NCBI GenBank assembly: GCA_036250195.1
Contig: JAVHZZ010000008.1
Location: 399,501 to 463,500 of the forward strand
Length of the DNA: 64,000 nt
Origin: Mixophyes australis
Lineage: Eukaryota; Chordata; Amphibia; Anura; Limnodynastidae
Direction: 5' to 3'
The notes under the pieces: model-generated
What the model was told of the DNA's origin: nothing
The model's input: only the letters and a program-made list of their open reading frames with translations
The model's database searches: none
Part shown: one piece after another, positions 24,904-35,049 of the stretch
Layout: each line of letters begins with the position of its first letter
Numbering within the stretch: position 1 is the first letter of the stretch
Made by a program: the position numbers and the translations under genes

Positions 24904-25112
24904 GTGCGCACATGGAGCCCGGGTGATGTTATAGCGCTGTGTTCTCTGCTGCGATTTCCCCTATATGAACATGAAGATTCAGGGGGTCCTGTAGAATCGG
25001 ACGGAAGTCTGACCGCTAAACACAAGAACAGATTTTTTACAACTTGCAGATGCCAACTAAAAAACCTTCCTCTCAGTCTACTCTTAAACTGCAGCATATC
25101 TCTGTACTCATA

Positions 25113-25647
25113 GGGGCATATTTAAGAAGCGCCGCTTATTATGAAAGATAGTTTTCAATTCTCATCGGATTGATAAGGATTGAACTATCTTTCATATTTA
25201 TCAATAAACTTCAGCAGGGGCAGCAGTCACGTTAAACTGCTGTCCCTGTGAAGTTTATCACTTCCCTTTTTACAGCCTCTTCAGTTCAGTGTGAAGAGAA
25301 GGGTCTTCACGGAATCTTCACTATAATCCTAGTGCACATACACACTGACACTATAGTAATGAGGAACTGTTGTCATATGACAGGGAGGGAGGGATTACAT
25401 GATCCAGGGATCTTTGGAGCAGAGCTGTCTTCAGTAAAAGTTTTCAATTATGTTAATGTACGCCAATGAATTTTTTTTATTGATAAATAGCGTTACTGAG
25501 CACTGCATACACTGTTATGGGGACTGCTCAGCAAAACGAAGAGAGATGCAAAGCAGCAGATACCTATAATATCTGCTGTGATGCAGTGATCATAAATAAC
25601 AATTTTGCTGTTAATTAACTGAGGATTCATGTTTGATAAATAGGCCC
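25113..25647. mobile_element. MITE family A, copy 2 (535 bp, TA flanks)
   Basis: Flanked by TA at 25111-25112 and 25648-25649. The left end is 'ggggcatatttaag' and the right end inverts to 'gggcctatttatc'. The interior shares 'gcaaagcagcagata' and 'atatctgctgtgatgca' with the 18.6-kb copy. It also contains a short near-palindrome at about 25146-25200 ('gaaagatag...ttgataaggattgaac'). No transposase. Confidence 0.8.
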
Positions 25648-25826
25648 TATAGAGAGGTGGATCTGGGTCGTTGGTGAGCCAGCAGGTGTACTGTAGACAT
25701 ATAGCAGTGAGCTCATGTTAGCGCTAATTACATACTATGCTGATGGGAAAGTCTCTGCAGATACTGCTCTTAAGATGATTGCACGCATTTTGCATACTTT
25801 TTCAGGTAACATGTATCTTATGTGTA
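25648..25826. other. Unannotated spacer
   Basis: Nothing recognised between the MITE and the Tc1-like element. Confidence 0.4.
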
Positions 25827-26078
25827 CAGTCATGGCCAAAAGTTTTGAGAATCACACAAATATTATTTTTCACAAAATCTGCTGCCTCAGTTTTTAATGA
25901 TGGTAATTTGCATATACTCCAGAATGTCATGAAGAGTGATCAGATGAATTGCAATTAATTTCAAAGTCCCTCTTTGCCATGACAATGAACTTTATCCCAA
26001 AAACAACATTTCCACTGCATTTCAGCCCTGCCACAAAAGCACCAGCTGACATCAGGTCTGTGATTCTCTCGTTAACAC

Positions 26079-26363
26079 TAGAGATGCTTGGGCTCAGTTT
26101 TCTGTGAACTTAGGGGATCCGAGTAGGCTCGTGAGCCGGCTCTGTACTTTTGCGCGTCCTCGGATCTGAATCGAGGCAAAACGTCATTGTTGCGTTGACG
26201 GATCTCGCGGGTTTGGGATTCCATAAGTACCTCAAATTATGTGATTTCAGAAAAAAAAAATAGGGATCCAAAACCAAAACACACAAGGGCGGATTTGCCA
26301 AAATACGAAGTTAATCCAGATCCAAAACCAAAACCAAAACACGGGGGTCAGTGAACATCTCTA
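26079..26363. mobile_element. hAT-type MITE nested in Tc1-like element 1
   Basis: The insert is bounded by TAGAGATG and its inverse CATCTCTA. Flanking 8-mers are GTTAACAC (26071-26078) and GTTAACTC (26364-26371), matching 7 of 8 bases, as expected for an aged hAT target duplication. Inside are 'gggatccaaaaccaaaac'-like runs and 'tcggatctgaatcg'. Removing it leaves continuous Tc1 5' sequence. It therefore inserted after the Tc1 copy. Confidence 0.88.
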
Positions 26364-26495
26364 GTTAACTCAGGTGAAAGAGTTGACAAGGACAAGGCTG
26401 GAGAACACTCTGTCATGATGATTGAGTTAGACTAACAGACTGGAAGCTTTAAAAGGAGGGTGGTGCTTGAAAGAATTCTTCTTGCCCTGTTAACC

Positions 26496-27512
26496 ATAGT
26501 TATCTGCAACGAAACATGTGCAGTCATCATTGCTTTCCACAAAAAGGGCTTCACAGTCAAGGATATTACTGCTAGTAAGATTGCACCTAAATAAACCAAT
26601 TATCGATTCATCAATAACTTCCAGGAGGTTCAATAGTTGTGAAGAAGGCTTCAGGGCACCCAGGAACATCCAAGCAAGCACAAGGCAAGTCTCCTAAAGT
26701 TGATTCAGCTGCGGGATCGGGCACCACCAGTGCAGAGCTTGCTCAGGAATGGCAGCAGGCAGGTGTGAGTGCATCTGCACGCACAGTGAGGAGACACCTT
26801 TTGGAGGATGGCCTGGTGTCAAGACTGCCAGCAAAGGAGCTACTTTTCTCTCCAGGAAATACATCTGGGACAGACTGATATTCTGCAAAAGGTACAGGGA
26901 ATGGACTGCTGAGGACTGGTGTAAAGATATTTTCTCTGACGAATCCCCTTTCAGATTGTTTGGGGCATCTGGAAAAACGCTTTTCCGGAGAAGGAAAGGT
27001 GAGGGCTACCATCAGCCCTGTGCCATGCCAACAGTAAAGCATCCTGAGACCATTCATGTGTGGGGTTGCTTCTCAGCCAAGGGAGTGGGCTCACTCACAA
27101 TTTTGCCTAAGAACACAGCCATGAATAAAGAATGGTACCAAACATCCTCCAAGAGCAACTTCTCCCAACCATCCAAGAACAGTTTAGTGATGAACAATGC
27201 CTTGTACAGCATGATGGAGCACCTTGTCATAAGGGAAGAGTGATAACTAAGTGTCTCGGGGATAAAATCATTGAAATTTTGGGTCCATGGCCAGGAAACT
27301 CCCCAAACCTTAATCCCATTCAGAACTTGTGGTCAAACCTCAAGAGGCGGATGGACAAACAAAAACTCACAAGTTCTAAATTACAAATTACAAGCATTGA
27401 TTAGGCAAGAATGGGCGGCCCTCAGCCAGTATGTGACCCAGAAGTTGATTGACAGCTGCCAGGGCGAATTGCAGAGGTCTTCAAAAAGAAGGGTCAACAC
27501 TGCAAATATTAA
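26496..27512 (+). pseudogene. Tc1-like transposase pseudogene (DDE)
   Basis: The protein would bind the terminal repeats and cut and paste the element in the nucleus. The expected start triplet reads ATA (26496). The paired-like helix-turn-helix is visible as 'GFTVKDITASKIAPK', then a stop appears. Later pieces lie in at least two frames: an HTH remnant (...TTSAELAQEWQQAGV...), the first catalytic Asp in 'FSDESPFRLFG', the second in 'VQHDGAPCHK', and the third region in 'GNSPNLNPIQNLW'. There the canonical Glu is Gln, and 35 residues separate it from the second Asp, pointing to a DD35E-type rather than DD34E lineage. Several stops and frameshifts make it inactive. The final TAA is at 27510-27512. 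Confidence 0.9.
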
Positions 27513-27688
27513 CTCTTTGCATAAACTTAATGTAATTGTCAATAAAAGCCTTTGACACTTATGAAATGCTTGTAATGTTACTTCAGTATAACATAGACAC
27601 ATCTGACAAAAAAGTCTAAAAACACAGAAGCAGCAAACTTTGTGAAAACCAATACTTGTGTCATTCTCAAAACATTTGGCCATGACTG

Positions 27689-28860
27689 TTGATATGTGTG
27701 GCTTGGCATACAAAGTATAGTACGTGTAAGTGTAGATTGTGTCCAGCTCTACACGACCCAATTACTTGTCATGTCAGGAACCAATACCACGTCCTTCCCA
27801 TGATGCAGACGGGTGCAGAGCGGCTCTGCAGTGTGTTGCTGGGCAGGTCTTGCAGAATTCTCACTGGCTCTAAAAAGCTCAGCACCTGTCTCATAGCACA
27901 GCCTCTTTGAAGTAGCAATCTGGCAAATAGACTCAATCAATTATAAATGAAATAATCTTCTTAAAATATTAGAGATTCAGGTCCTAAGCAATATGGGGAG
28001 ATTACGGCAAGAGAATCAGTCTTACAGCTTCCTAAAGTGACAGAGAGAAAATAATCGGAAGAAATGGTGAGAATTTTAAAACGATTATGTAGATTTGTGT
28101 CACTGAAAGAGTCTACAAAAAAATCCTCCCCTCATCTCGTGTGTGTTCCAGGCAGATTAAACTCTCTCACATCCCGGTGGACGGCGTGTCCTTCTATCAT
28201 GATTGTAAACTAAAGTTTAGTAAAGTGGAAGTTGGGAGGGTCCGTCACCTGCAGAGTAAGATTCTTCAGATTAAAGGTCTCCTGTTGGGAACGGAGTTCT
28301 ATCAGCTACTATATAAAAGAGACGAATTTCCTTCAAAATTCTATTGTTAAAATATACATTTACATACTACTTTGCAGAAATTAAAAGAGTATGATCATTT
28401 TTAATGCTAGGTACAGTCAAAACAACTAAACATTATATATTTTAATATAGAAAGTAACAATTAGTGATTTGTGCTGCTCTCAGCGACTCTGTTATGTGCT
28501 TATAACCTGGTGATCGCCTCGATATAGGACATTGGACATTTCCAATGATCATTACAGAAATGTTTTATTATATTGTGAGAAGTGCATTTAAAAATACGTA
28601 TATCCACAAAATGCATCCTATTGCACAAAAAGGGCGAGAACCTCTATACATGTTTACCCCATCTAAATAATCTAATCCTGCAAAACAAAATCTCATCCTT
28701 GCATAAAGGTGCAAAAGCAAGTGTCCCAATGTAGGTGATGAGTGCTCAGCATGAAACTCCCAGATCGATTAACCCCCCCCCCCCCACCAACTTGAAAGCA
28801 TTGATGTAGGAGTGTGACGTCTTCATCTCAGACAGCGGAAGCTGGAGGTGGCAGACACTG
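27689..28860. other. Unannotated sequence
   Basis: No recognisable gene. A 69-codon plus frame (28141-28350) resembles nothing known to me. A C-homopolymer lies at about 28771-28787. Confidence 0.4.
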
Positions 28861-29440
28861 ATAAAGGTGCACAGTAGGACTCATGGGTGGTTTGGGCATT
28901 TAAATTGACCTTGAATAAAATAAGACAGCGGAACCAAATCAACTGAAAAGGAGGCGGTTTAGTACACCGATATCCCTACCCACATTGGTGGTGCGCAAGG
29001 CCAATGAAACACGTTGTGGTAGTGTGAGTAACGTCAGGAGGAGGCTGCCACAGAATGCGGACCTGACAGTATTGCACTGGTAGGTGGAGCAGACCAGTGG
29101 GTGGAGTACACACATTTGCTATATGAGTGGTGCAGCTGAACAACATAGACAGACTGCGCTCTCTTACCTGTTCTTGAGCTTTGTTACGTCTGTAAAGATG
29201 CGGACAAAAGCCAATCAGCCCCCAGGCCACACCCATAAGCTATAATCTCTGCACCAATAAATTGGGCATGTCTAGGCGTTAAATGCCAATCTACCCCATT
29301 TGGCTCATTAGCTGAGGCCCGCCCGCCTAAGCGAAACCCCATAACCCCTAAGGGTTATTCTCACTAATTGCCTAATCCGTTTAGGGGTGCCTACCACGCC
29401 TTGAATGTGACCAAATTGGCAGCTGATTGGGCTGTTTACC
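28861..29440. other. Possible DIRS 3' flank / repeat of unknown type
   Basis: No coding sequence recognised. The 86-codon minus frame (28976-29236) has no recognisable domain. It contains the recurrent 'gccaatgaaacacgttg' motif at about 28999-29015. 29330-29365 holds the small inverted repeat 'aacccctaagggtt'. Confidence 0.35.
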
Positions 29441-29447
29441 GCCACAG

Positions 29448-30010
29448 CTAGGTTCCCAACGCTAGGAACCTAAGCCCGCCACCAACTGACCTCTCATAGC
29501 CAAACAAGGGCACTGAAAATCTGCTCAACAAAATAAGACAACCCCGTCTCCGACAAGTGTACCCATCTGATCTATAAAGATTTGTGAAACGGGCTTTGAT
29601 GGACGGATGGCTGATAAACTCACCCCCTACCTCCAAGAATATCCTCCTCACAGCCCTGTTAACCTTCCCGTGGGCCTTTTCAATACTAGCTGGTCTATCC
29701 GCTCCCCTCCAATTAATTCTAGGGATGATGTCCGACCAAATGAGGTTGGCTGCTGACCAATGTAATTTAATTGCTCCAATATCCGCTTTGATATTTTCAA
29801 TGAGTTCCAAACCTTTCCACTTACCCAGATCATTGCCCCCAATATAAGTACAGAAGGGCGCCCAAATTTCACCTCGCTATCCATCAGAACTTTCAATAGC
29901 GACTCCCAACGCAGACCTATCCACCTAACTGAATTTGCCAGGGGATATCTGCTCAAGTTATGAGCAGGGCCACTTTTACCGGACCAAAAAACTAATGAAT
30001 GGCCAACCAA
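29448..30010 (-). pseudogene. DIRS SGNH-hydrolase domain, frameshifted
   Basis: The N-terminal piece (30010 down) begins 'MVGHSLVFWSGKSGPAHNL', with the catalytic-type Ser in GHS. The next block, 'WIGLRWESLLKVL', and a hydrophobic 'SVLILG' strand follow. At that strand the expected GGND block is lost and the frame shifts. The continuation (29810 down) reads 'IKADIGAIKLHW', 'LIWSDIIPRINWRGA', 'KAHGKVNRAVRRIF' and 'LYRSDGYT', matching the rest of the domain in order. The usual catalytic Asp/His block after 'DG' is degraded. The role of this hydrolase in the retroelement life cycle is not well understood. One frameshift at minimum; non-functional. Confidence 0.8.
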
Positions 30011-30285
30011 CCAAATATTCTGGCAATCCTGTCATGGACCTGCAACATGGATTGAAATGCATATAAAACAAGAGTCGTAACACACACCTAGTAAATAAAG
30101 AAGAGGAACACTACAATGCACGCAACATAGGGTGACCCATGCGGATGTAAAACTAGAAATCCCGGGGTGCCAACAGCCAATCAGGCCCCCGAAGAAAAGA
30201 AAATGGAAAATCCCTCTGTGCCTCCTTTCAACAAGACAAGCAACACATGTCATTGGTCAGCCTTGCGAAATCGCAGCAAATAACC
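30011..30285 (-). other. Spacer between recombinase and hydrolase
   Basis: Between the recombinase stop and the hydrolase start lie about 275 bp that are not recognisable as either domain. On the minus strand the hydrolase side is preceded by 'ttcaatccatgttgcag', which looks like a splice acceptor. In some DIRS elements the hydrolase is joined by splicing, so an intron is possible (inference only). Confidence 0.35.
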
Positions 30286-31150
30286 CTAAAGCGCAATAGA
30301 TGGCCGAACATACTTTCTAAAACACTTTGACTTCCACCTACCCAAAGCCATAATAGACTGCTCTGAAACACCCTCCTCAGCAGCTACCGTAGCCGCTCCT
30401 ATTCTAAAAGAACGAGTCCCATAATCTGCCGTATTCAAGCCAAGCTTCGCAACGCACTTTTTAAAGACAGCTGAAAAGTGGTACTTTGTAAGGGGGTATC
30501 CAGCTCGGTGCCTAAGCCAATTACCACCAGGGGCGAGGGCCATATCTCTATACGATCTAGCTAGCTCAACTGGACAAAATGCAATGTCCCTATTGCTATG
30601 AAAGGTAATCCCCCTCCCTGTACCCATCGGATCCTTCTTCGATCTATGTATCTTACAAGCTATGCTATTGATCTTAACCACGACATTCTTGTGAAGTAAC
30701 CCAGACCCAATCGCTAATCTAGAAGACCACCAACTCACCTATTCTGAATGCACCGAAAAATGCCATTGCAAAAGTCAACCGGAGCAAAGCATCGCTAGCA
30801 ACTACTGGAATAATATTGACAAGACCAGTCAACAATCCCTTATCATTAGGCCTACGTCTATCTTCCATCGCAGGGGAAATCCTAGCCCATTCCCTTAAGG
30901 CCTTGCGAACCAAAACAAGTTTAGTAACATCCCGACTACCGTGCAACTGCAGAAAAAAGGAAATACCTGCCAAACTCGAAACCATATAGGGCTTCTATTT
31001 CCCCGCATGAATACAATGCCACACAAAAGACAGTATGCGCTGTTGATCAGTCTTACCTTCGGCCTCCCTTGATGAACAAAACCCTTCCCTGGACGACCAA
31101 GCCTCCTGATATTTCTTCAAGGTGCCGCGAATGCTTTGCAAGATCCACTA
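30286..31150 (-). pseudogene. DIRS tyrosine recombinase, frameshifted
   Basis: The N-terminal core-binding part is in one frame with a stop near 31000 ('KYQEAWSSREGF', 'RILSFVWHCIHAGK'). Then 'LLRLTFAMAFFGAFRIGELV' supplies box I with its catalytic Arg (frame 30985-30719). The frame then shifts. The second piece (30738-30286) contains the HxxR region as 'GTRSFRIGAATVAAE' (residues 107-121 of that frame), where the first position is Arg instead of the usual His. It also has Trp135 in 'LGRWKS' and the nucleophile Tyr143 in 'RKYVRP'. The box II His-to-Arg change would result from one CAT-to-CGT transition. The enzyme would circularise or integrate cDNA, but this copy is dead. Confidence 0.88.
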
Positions 31151-31214
31151 TTTCGGCCTTATATACTGCCAGACAAAATCAGGGCATGAAACACAACCTC
31201 ATTAGCCTCGGGGG

Positions 31215-31740
31215 CTAGCAAACGAAACTTCTGCCAATCAAATCTAGAAAAAGCATCTGCAATCCATTATCAGACCCAGGCACATGCCTTGCCCTAAAAC
31301 TAATGTGAAACGATAAGCATTTGTACACCAAATGCCTCAATAACCTCAAAGCCAGAGGAAAGGTAGCCTTTTGATTATTGATAGCATGCGCTGCCCCCAT
31401 ATTATCACACCAGAAAGTTATACTTTTATTGCCAAGGCGATTAGCCCACAATTCCATTGCCACAATAATTGGGAACAATTCCAACAGGAGATTCCTCATG
31501 AGACCTTCCTGCCGCCAAGAAAGGGGCCACGATGCCGCACCACTCACCATCGAGGTAAGCACCAAAACTGGACGAGCTATCCGCATCCGTAAACAATTGA
31601 AGCTCCACATTATTGGCGGCAGGTGACATCCACAAACAAATCCCATTGACGCTCTCCAAAAACACCACATAGCCAAATCGTCCCTAATCTCCTTGGACAT
31701 CCTTACCAGATGACGGGCTTTCGTAACTCCAACGGTAGCT
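31215..31740 (-). pseudogene. DIRS RNase H domain, frameshifted
   Basis: The piece begins 'MSKEIRDDLAMW', a linker typical of the DIRS RT/RNase H junction. A second frame (31668-31441) carries the first RNase H strand with its acidic residue, 'LQLFTDADSSSSFGAYLDG'. The first frame resumes with 'MELWANRLGNKSITFWCDN' and 'HISFRARHVPGSDN'. These are the second and third acidic blocks; the order and spacing fit DIRS RNase H. The change of frame and back within about 200 bp requires at least two indels. Confidence 0.85.
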
Positions 31741-31769
31741 CTCTCTAACTTCCACAGTATAAAACAGTA

Positions 31770-32192
31770 AACTGCTAATGTGGCGCCTCACTCGGTATGC
31801 AGTCTAGTATATACCAATGAAGTTCCACTGGCACTTCAACATCGACATAAATGACAAAAAAATGATACATACATATGGCGCTGCCTTCACGTACACTTTA
31901 TTAAAGTTGTAGATGGGCATATATGATGAATGCCCTCTAGAAGATTCTCTGAAATGTAAAATTGTGCACACAAAAAAATATAATGGTATAGTATGTAAAC
32001 ATAACCAGTGTAACAATAAATTAGAAAACTTCCAGTTAACTCCCGTGCATGGATATTATAATCAGCACCCGTGTCTTCACTCAATGTGGAAACCCTATAG
32101 GGTATATGCTTACTGAAACAAAGCTATAAAAGGGTTCATTTTTTCTGTACCCCATTTAACTCTGAAAAACTCAATAAAAATTTATTGAAGGG
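31770..32192. repeat. ~0.4-kb foreign segment replacing the RT core
   Basis: RT coding sequence stops being recognisable just after 'ISPMGVVPN' (about 32195) and only the post-RT linker resumes at about 31740. The intervening ~420 bp is AT-rich and unlike the flanks. Its left end, 'aatgtggcgcctcact', resembles 'gatgtggcgcttcact' at about 6821-6836. Its right edge abuts 'gggttagggttagg'. Over 1 kb of expected RT sequence is absent, so this is a deletion with insertion, not a simple insertion. Boundaries approximate. Confidence 0.6.
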
Positions 32193-32467
32193 TTAGGGTT
32201 AGGTACCACACCCATCGGGGAAATGACCAAACCCTGAATTGGAGGGATAGCAAAGGGACCACACATTCTACCCAACTCAACCTCCTTATTCACTTTCTCT
32301 TGCATAATCAAAGGCAACTCCAGAGCTGATTTCAGGTTCCTGGGAGAACCAGCGTTCACAGTTCCACTTACAGACAATTTAAACCCATACCTAAAACCAT
32401 CCCATAGAAACTCTGAGGCCGATCTATTGGGGTACCAACCCAGCCATTTATCTAGCTCTGACAACAC
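32193..32467 (-). pseudogene. DIRS reverse transcriptase, N-terminal remnant
   Basis: The frame reads 'NRSASEFLWDGFRYGFKL', 'LELPLIMQEKVNKEVELGR' and 'MCGPFAIPPIQGLVISPMGV', followed by VP. This is the region just before and into RT motif 1, where such elements usually continue with a charged stretch and the catalytic palm. After 'VVP' homology is lost. No YxDD-type palm motif remains in the window. Confidence 0.8.
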
Positions 32468-33106
32468 AATAGGAAAAAAGGCCTTAACGCGCAGGAGCTC
32501 CTTTCTGTGGGTATGTCAGTGGTAGCTGGACAACTCCTCTTAGGGCATTCTCTTCTGGGATGCCCTCCTCCACATGCGGCACAGGCATGCTTGAAACTAC
32601 AGGCCGCACTTCTGTCCTGACCTCCGTTGTATGCAAAACATCTACCCCAAAAGGGCTGGCCCAATCTATTCAGAAGTTGCCTCTGCCTCATCACACTTGC
32701 ATCACTCACCCCCAATCTAGGCTGAGTAACCTAACCACACCTCCACATCCTTACAACCCAAATCTATCACCAATAAACTATCCTGCTTCCTGCAGAATGC
32801 CTCATCATAACGCCTCCACATGTTACCTCTAGAGCGGGTATACATCCCCTGAATCAAGAATATGTATTTGATAATGTTCATGTGCTCTTCTGGGCTGCTC
32901 TCCAAGTAACAAGCCGCAAACACCAGGAAACCCTCCAACCAATTGTAAAAACTTCTATAAGCCTCCTCACCCACGCCAGAGCGTGACGTTGCTGCTGCCA
33001 AAGCATCCTTAGCCTTGTCAGTAATGGCAAACATATCCACAAATCGACCTGTGTATATCTTGCCACGCACCCTGTTTTGTCCCGCAGGACGGCTGTATTG
33101 GAACAA
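32452..33106 (-). pseudogene. DIRS Gag-like ORF1 with zinc finger
   Basis: The upper piece (33106-32717) includes 'YNWLEGFLVFAACYLESSPE' and 'IKYIFLIQGMYTRSRG', a helical Gag-like segment. After a frame change the lower piece (32715-32452) reads 'DASVMRQRQLLNRLGQPFWG' and then 'CSFKHACAACGGGHPRREC', a cysteine/histidine cluster of the CCCH/CCHC type found in DIRS ORF1 proteins, for nucleic-acid binding. It runs into the RT remnant in another frame with a 16-base overlap. Confidence 0.78.
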
Positions 33107-33187
33107 CGCATCACATCATCACCAGTCATCCTGCCCTTGGAACTGGCATTCTCAACCCCCGCTCGCCGGCAGGTATTACCCAACTTC

Positions 33188-34370
33188 CTATCCAACACCT
33201 TTATAACCTTGTGTCCGAACTCCTGGACCTAGCTGGAACCTCACTCCAGAGGAAGATCCTGAATCAGAGCTCACACCCGACACCCCACTGGCATGCTCAT
33301 CGACTGCTTCACGGCTCCCACCATCCACTCCTGGTCGTAGAAGCAGCTTCCACATAAGAAGCGCGCCTGGACCCCTGGCCTGATGCAAAATGCCTGGTCG
33401 AACCTGCAGAGGAGGAAACAGAAAGAGAGCTCCCCGGACCAAGAGCCAAGGTCCCTGCAAGCAATGACAGATCTGAATTATGCTCTAACAAACTGGGCTC
33501 AACAACCGTAACCGGACCAGCTTGCTGAATGGGGTTAACTAAATTTGAGGCAACCGTGACGGGGGTGCCTCGAGAACCTGCCAGGGAGGACGCATGACCC
33601 TGTCATGGGCCTGGACCTCCAGCCACCATCTGCACGTCCCGAGTACTTAATGGCACTGAAGGGGCTAACACGGATGTCTGCGTGCATGCATGCAGACCCT
33701 GAAAGAACCAAAGCAACCTAAACTGTGGAAGCAAAGGCACTTGTGGTTAAACCGTAAATGCTGGGACAGGTAGAAATAGAAAAGTAGGGCCCATAGGCAG
33801 GGGGGGGGGGATATAGCAAATAGCAAGGCTGAGGGTTGGGCCTGAGATAGTGTAAGGAAAGGGAGGGAGTCTTTGGTTATGCGGGACCCAGCCGGAGCTA
33901 CCATTCAGCCATAAGGAGGAGGGATGAGAGAAGGGCGGGTAGGGCGTCTGACTGGGACCTTGACCAGCAGACCAAGAAAGGTGTCCAGCCAAAGGGGGGC
34001 AGGACGTGGCTGGGTGCCCGAGAAGAAAAGCAGGGGGGAAGGAGGTGGACATCATCCGGTGCCTGGGGGGGGCAGCAATCGCGGGGGGGCTGGAGGGATG
34101 AGATAGAGAGGAAAAAAGGGGGGTTGAGTAATGAGGGAGGGGTGAAGGAAAAAGTAAAGAGGTGGGGAAAGCTGAGCCTGAAGTGCAGGGGAGGGTGGAA
34201 GAAAAATGTTGCTGCAGGGAGGGTAAGGTATACACAGGCTGGCAATAGGTAAACACATTGGAGGAACTGGAGGAGGGTGAAGGACTGACTGGCCTCTGTG
34301 AAACAGGAATGGGGGAGTTACTTGGCCCCATGCCCTGAGTCCCTAATTCTACGTGCACAGGCTGGGACAT
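33188..34370 (-). pseudogene. Probable N-terminal Gag region, Pro/Ser-rich
   Basis: A 207-codon minus frame (34370-33747) begins 'MSQPVHVELGTQGMGPSNSP' and is extremely rich in Pro and Ser; further pieces in other frames (33491-33309, 33460-33188) are Ser/Gly-rich. The orientation and position directly upstream of the Gag-like segment suggest a disordered N-terminal Gag arm. Low-complexity composition could keep frames open by chance, so coding status is uncertain. A G-homopolymer (plus strand) at about 33801-33810 lies inside it. Confidence 0.45.
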
Positions 34371-34375
34371 TGAGG

Positions 34376-34620
34376 AAAAGGAGAGATCCCAGGATAGACC
34401 GACAGTGTTTGGATTTTGAGCACATTTTACTAGAATTTATTCCCACATGACCTTTTTTACAAGAAGAGGTTGAAAAAGTCCAACTACTGCCAGCACTGGT
34501 TCTAGCATGGTCTGATCTGTAGACTGATCAATGGTTGAGGAGTAATACTACTTGTAGCTGCTACCACACCAGGTGAATGCCCAATGAGATGGGAAAAAGA
34601 AGGCAGTTTACCTTACAATT
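34376..34620. other. Unannotated spacer
   Basis: Flank between the DIRS remnant and the hAT MITE. Nothing recognised. Confidence 0.4.
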
Positions 34621-34628
34621 CTTTGGAC

Positions 34629-34803
34629 CAGGCGCGGGCTGGTACCTCCCAGCCAGGGGGGCGCACAGGCCGCCGGTAACATACACGATAACATACACAA
34701 TATTACATCCATGTCGAGGGAGGGGGGGGAGGCGGCCGGCCCGAACAGCCGTTAGACTGAGCGGCCCTGGTGCCCACCTGCCCCCTGGTCCAGCCCGCCC
34801 CTG
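34629..34803 (-). mobile_element. GC-rich hAT MITE, copy 1
   Basis: The 175-bp element is bounded by CAGGCGCGGGCTGG and the inverse CCAGCCCGCCCCTG. Exact 8-bp duplications CTTTGGAC flank it (34621-34628 and 34804-34811), the hAT signature. Its interior 'gttagactgagcggcc' is the inverse of 'ggccgctcagtctaac' in the 52.6- and 53.2-kb copies, so it lies in the opposite orientation to them. Confidence 0.95.
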
Positions 34804-34811
34804 CTTTGGAC

Positions 34812-35049
34812 ACTGCTCCACAATATCATTCAAATCTAGACAATTGATTCAGCAAAGAAATATGTTTTCGGTTTTTTTTTGGGGGGGGGGGGGGGCACCC
34901 TGTTTTTTGGCCGCTTAGTAATAAAGATGTCGCTGATGCTGCCATTCGCACAATTGCATTCAGATTAAAACAACTTTGGGATTTAAAAGCAAGAAATATA
35001 TTTTGTATTTTGGGGTGATCTGCTCACAGACATACAGCACCCTGTTTGT
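34812..35049. other. Unannotated spacer with T/G homopolymers
   Basis: A T-run then a G-run lie at about 34872-34896. Nothing else recognised before the array. Confidence 0.5.

Larger units (their letters stand above)
25827..27688 (+). mobile_element. Tc1-like transposon 1, dead and nested
   Basis: The ends are inverted: 'cagtcatggccaaaagtttt' then 'gagaatcacac' on the left, and its inverse with few changes on the right ('gtcattctcaaaacatttgg' then 'ccatgactg'). The left flank is TA; the right flank is now TT, consistent with one mutation of the expected TA. Without the 285-bp nested MITE and its duplicated 8 bp, the element is about 1.57 kb, the usual Tc1 size. The transposase is broken (see the pseudogene entry). 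The left half carries long non-coding sequence before the transposase. Confidence 0.95.
29200..34375 (-). mobile_element. Decayed DIRS-type tyrosine-recombinase retroelement
   Basis: Minus-strand coding remnants appear in this order: Pro/Ser-rich and zinc-finger Gag-like region (34370 to 32452), start of reverse transcriptase (32467 to ~32195), RNase H (31740 to 31215), tyrosine recombinase (~31150 to 30286), and SGNH hydrolase (30010 to 29448). That combination identifies a DIRS-order YR retroelement of the group carrying a hydrolase (established family knowledge). Instead of an integrase, these integrate through the YR. Every domain has frameshifts or stops, and the middle of the RT is missing. 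Terminal repeats were not resolved, so the outer limits are estimates; the 3' flank 28860-29440 may belong to it. Confidence 0.85.

Noticed and set aside
33747..34370. Independent proline-rich host gene
   Set aside because: Orientation and adjacency fit the Gag N-terminus of the DIRS remnant; low complexity alone can keep the frame open.
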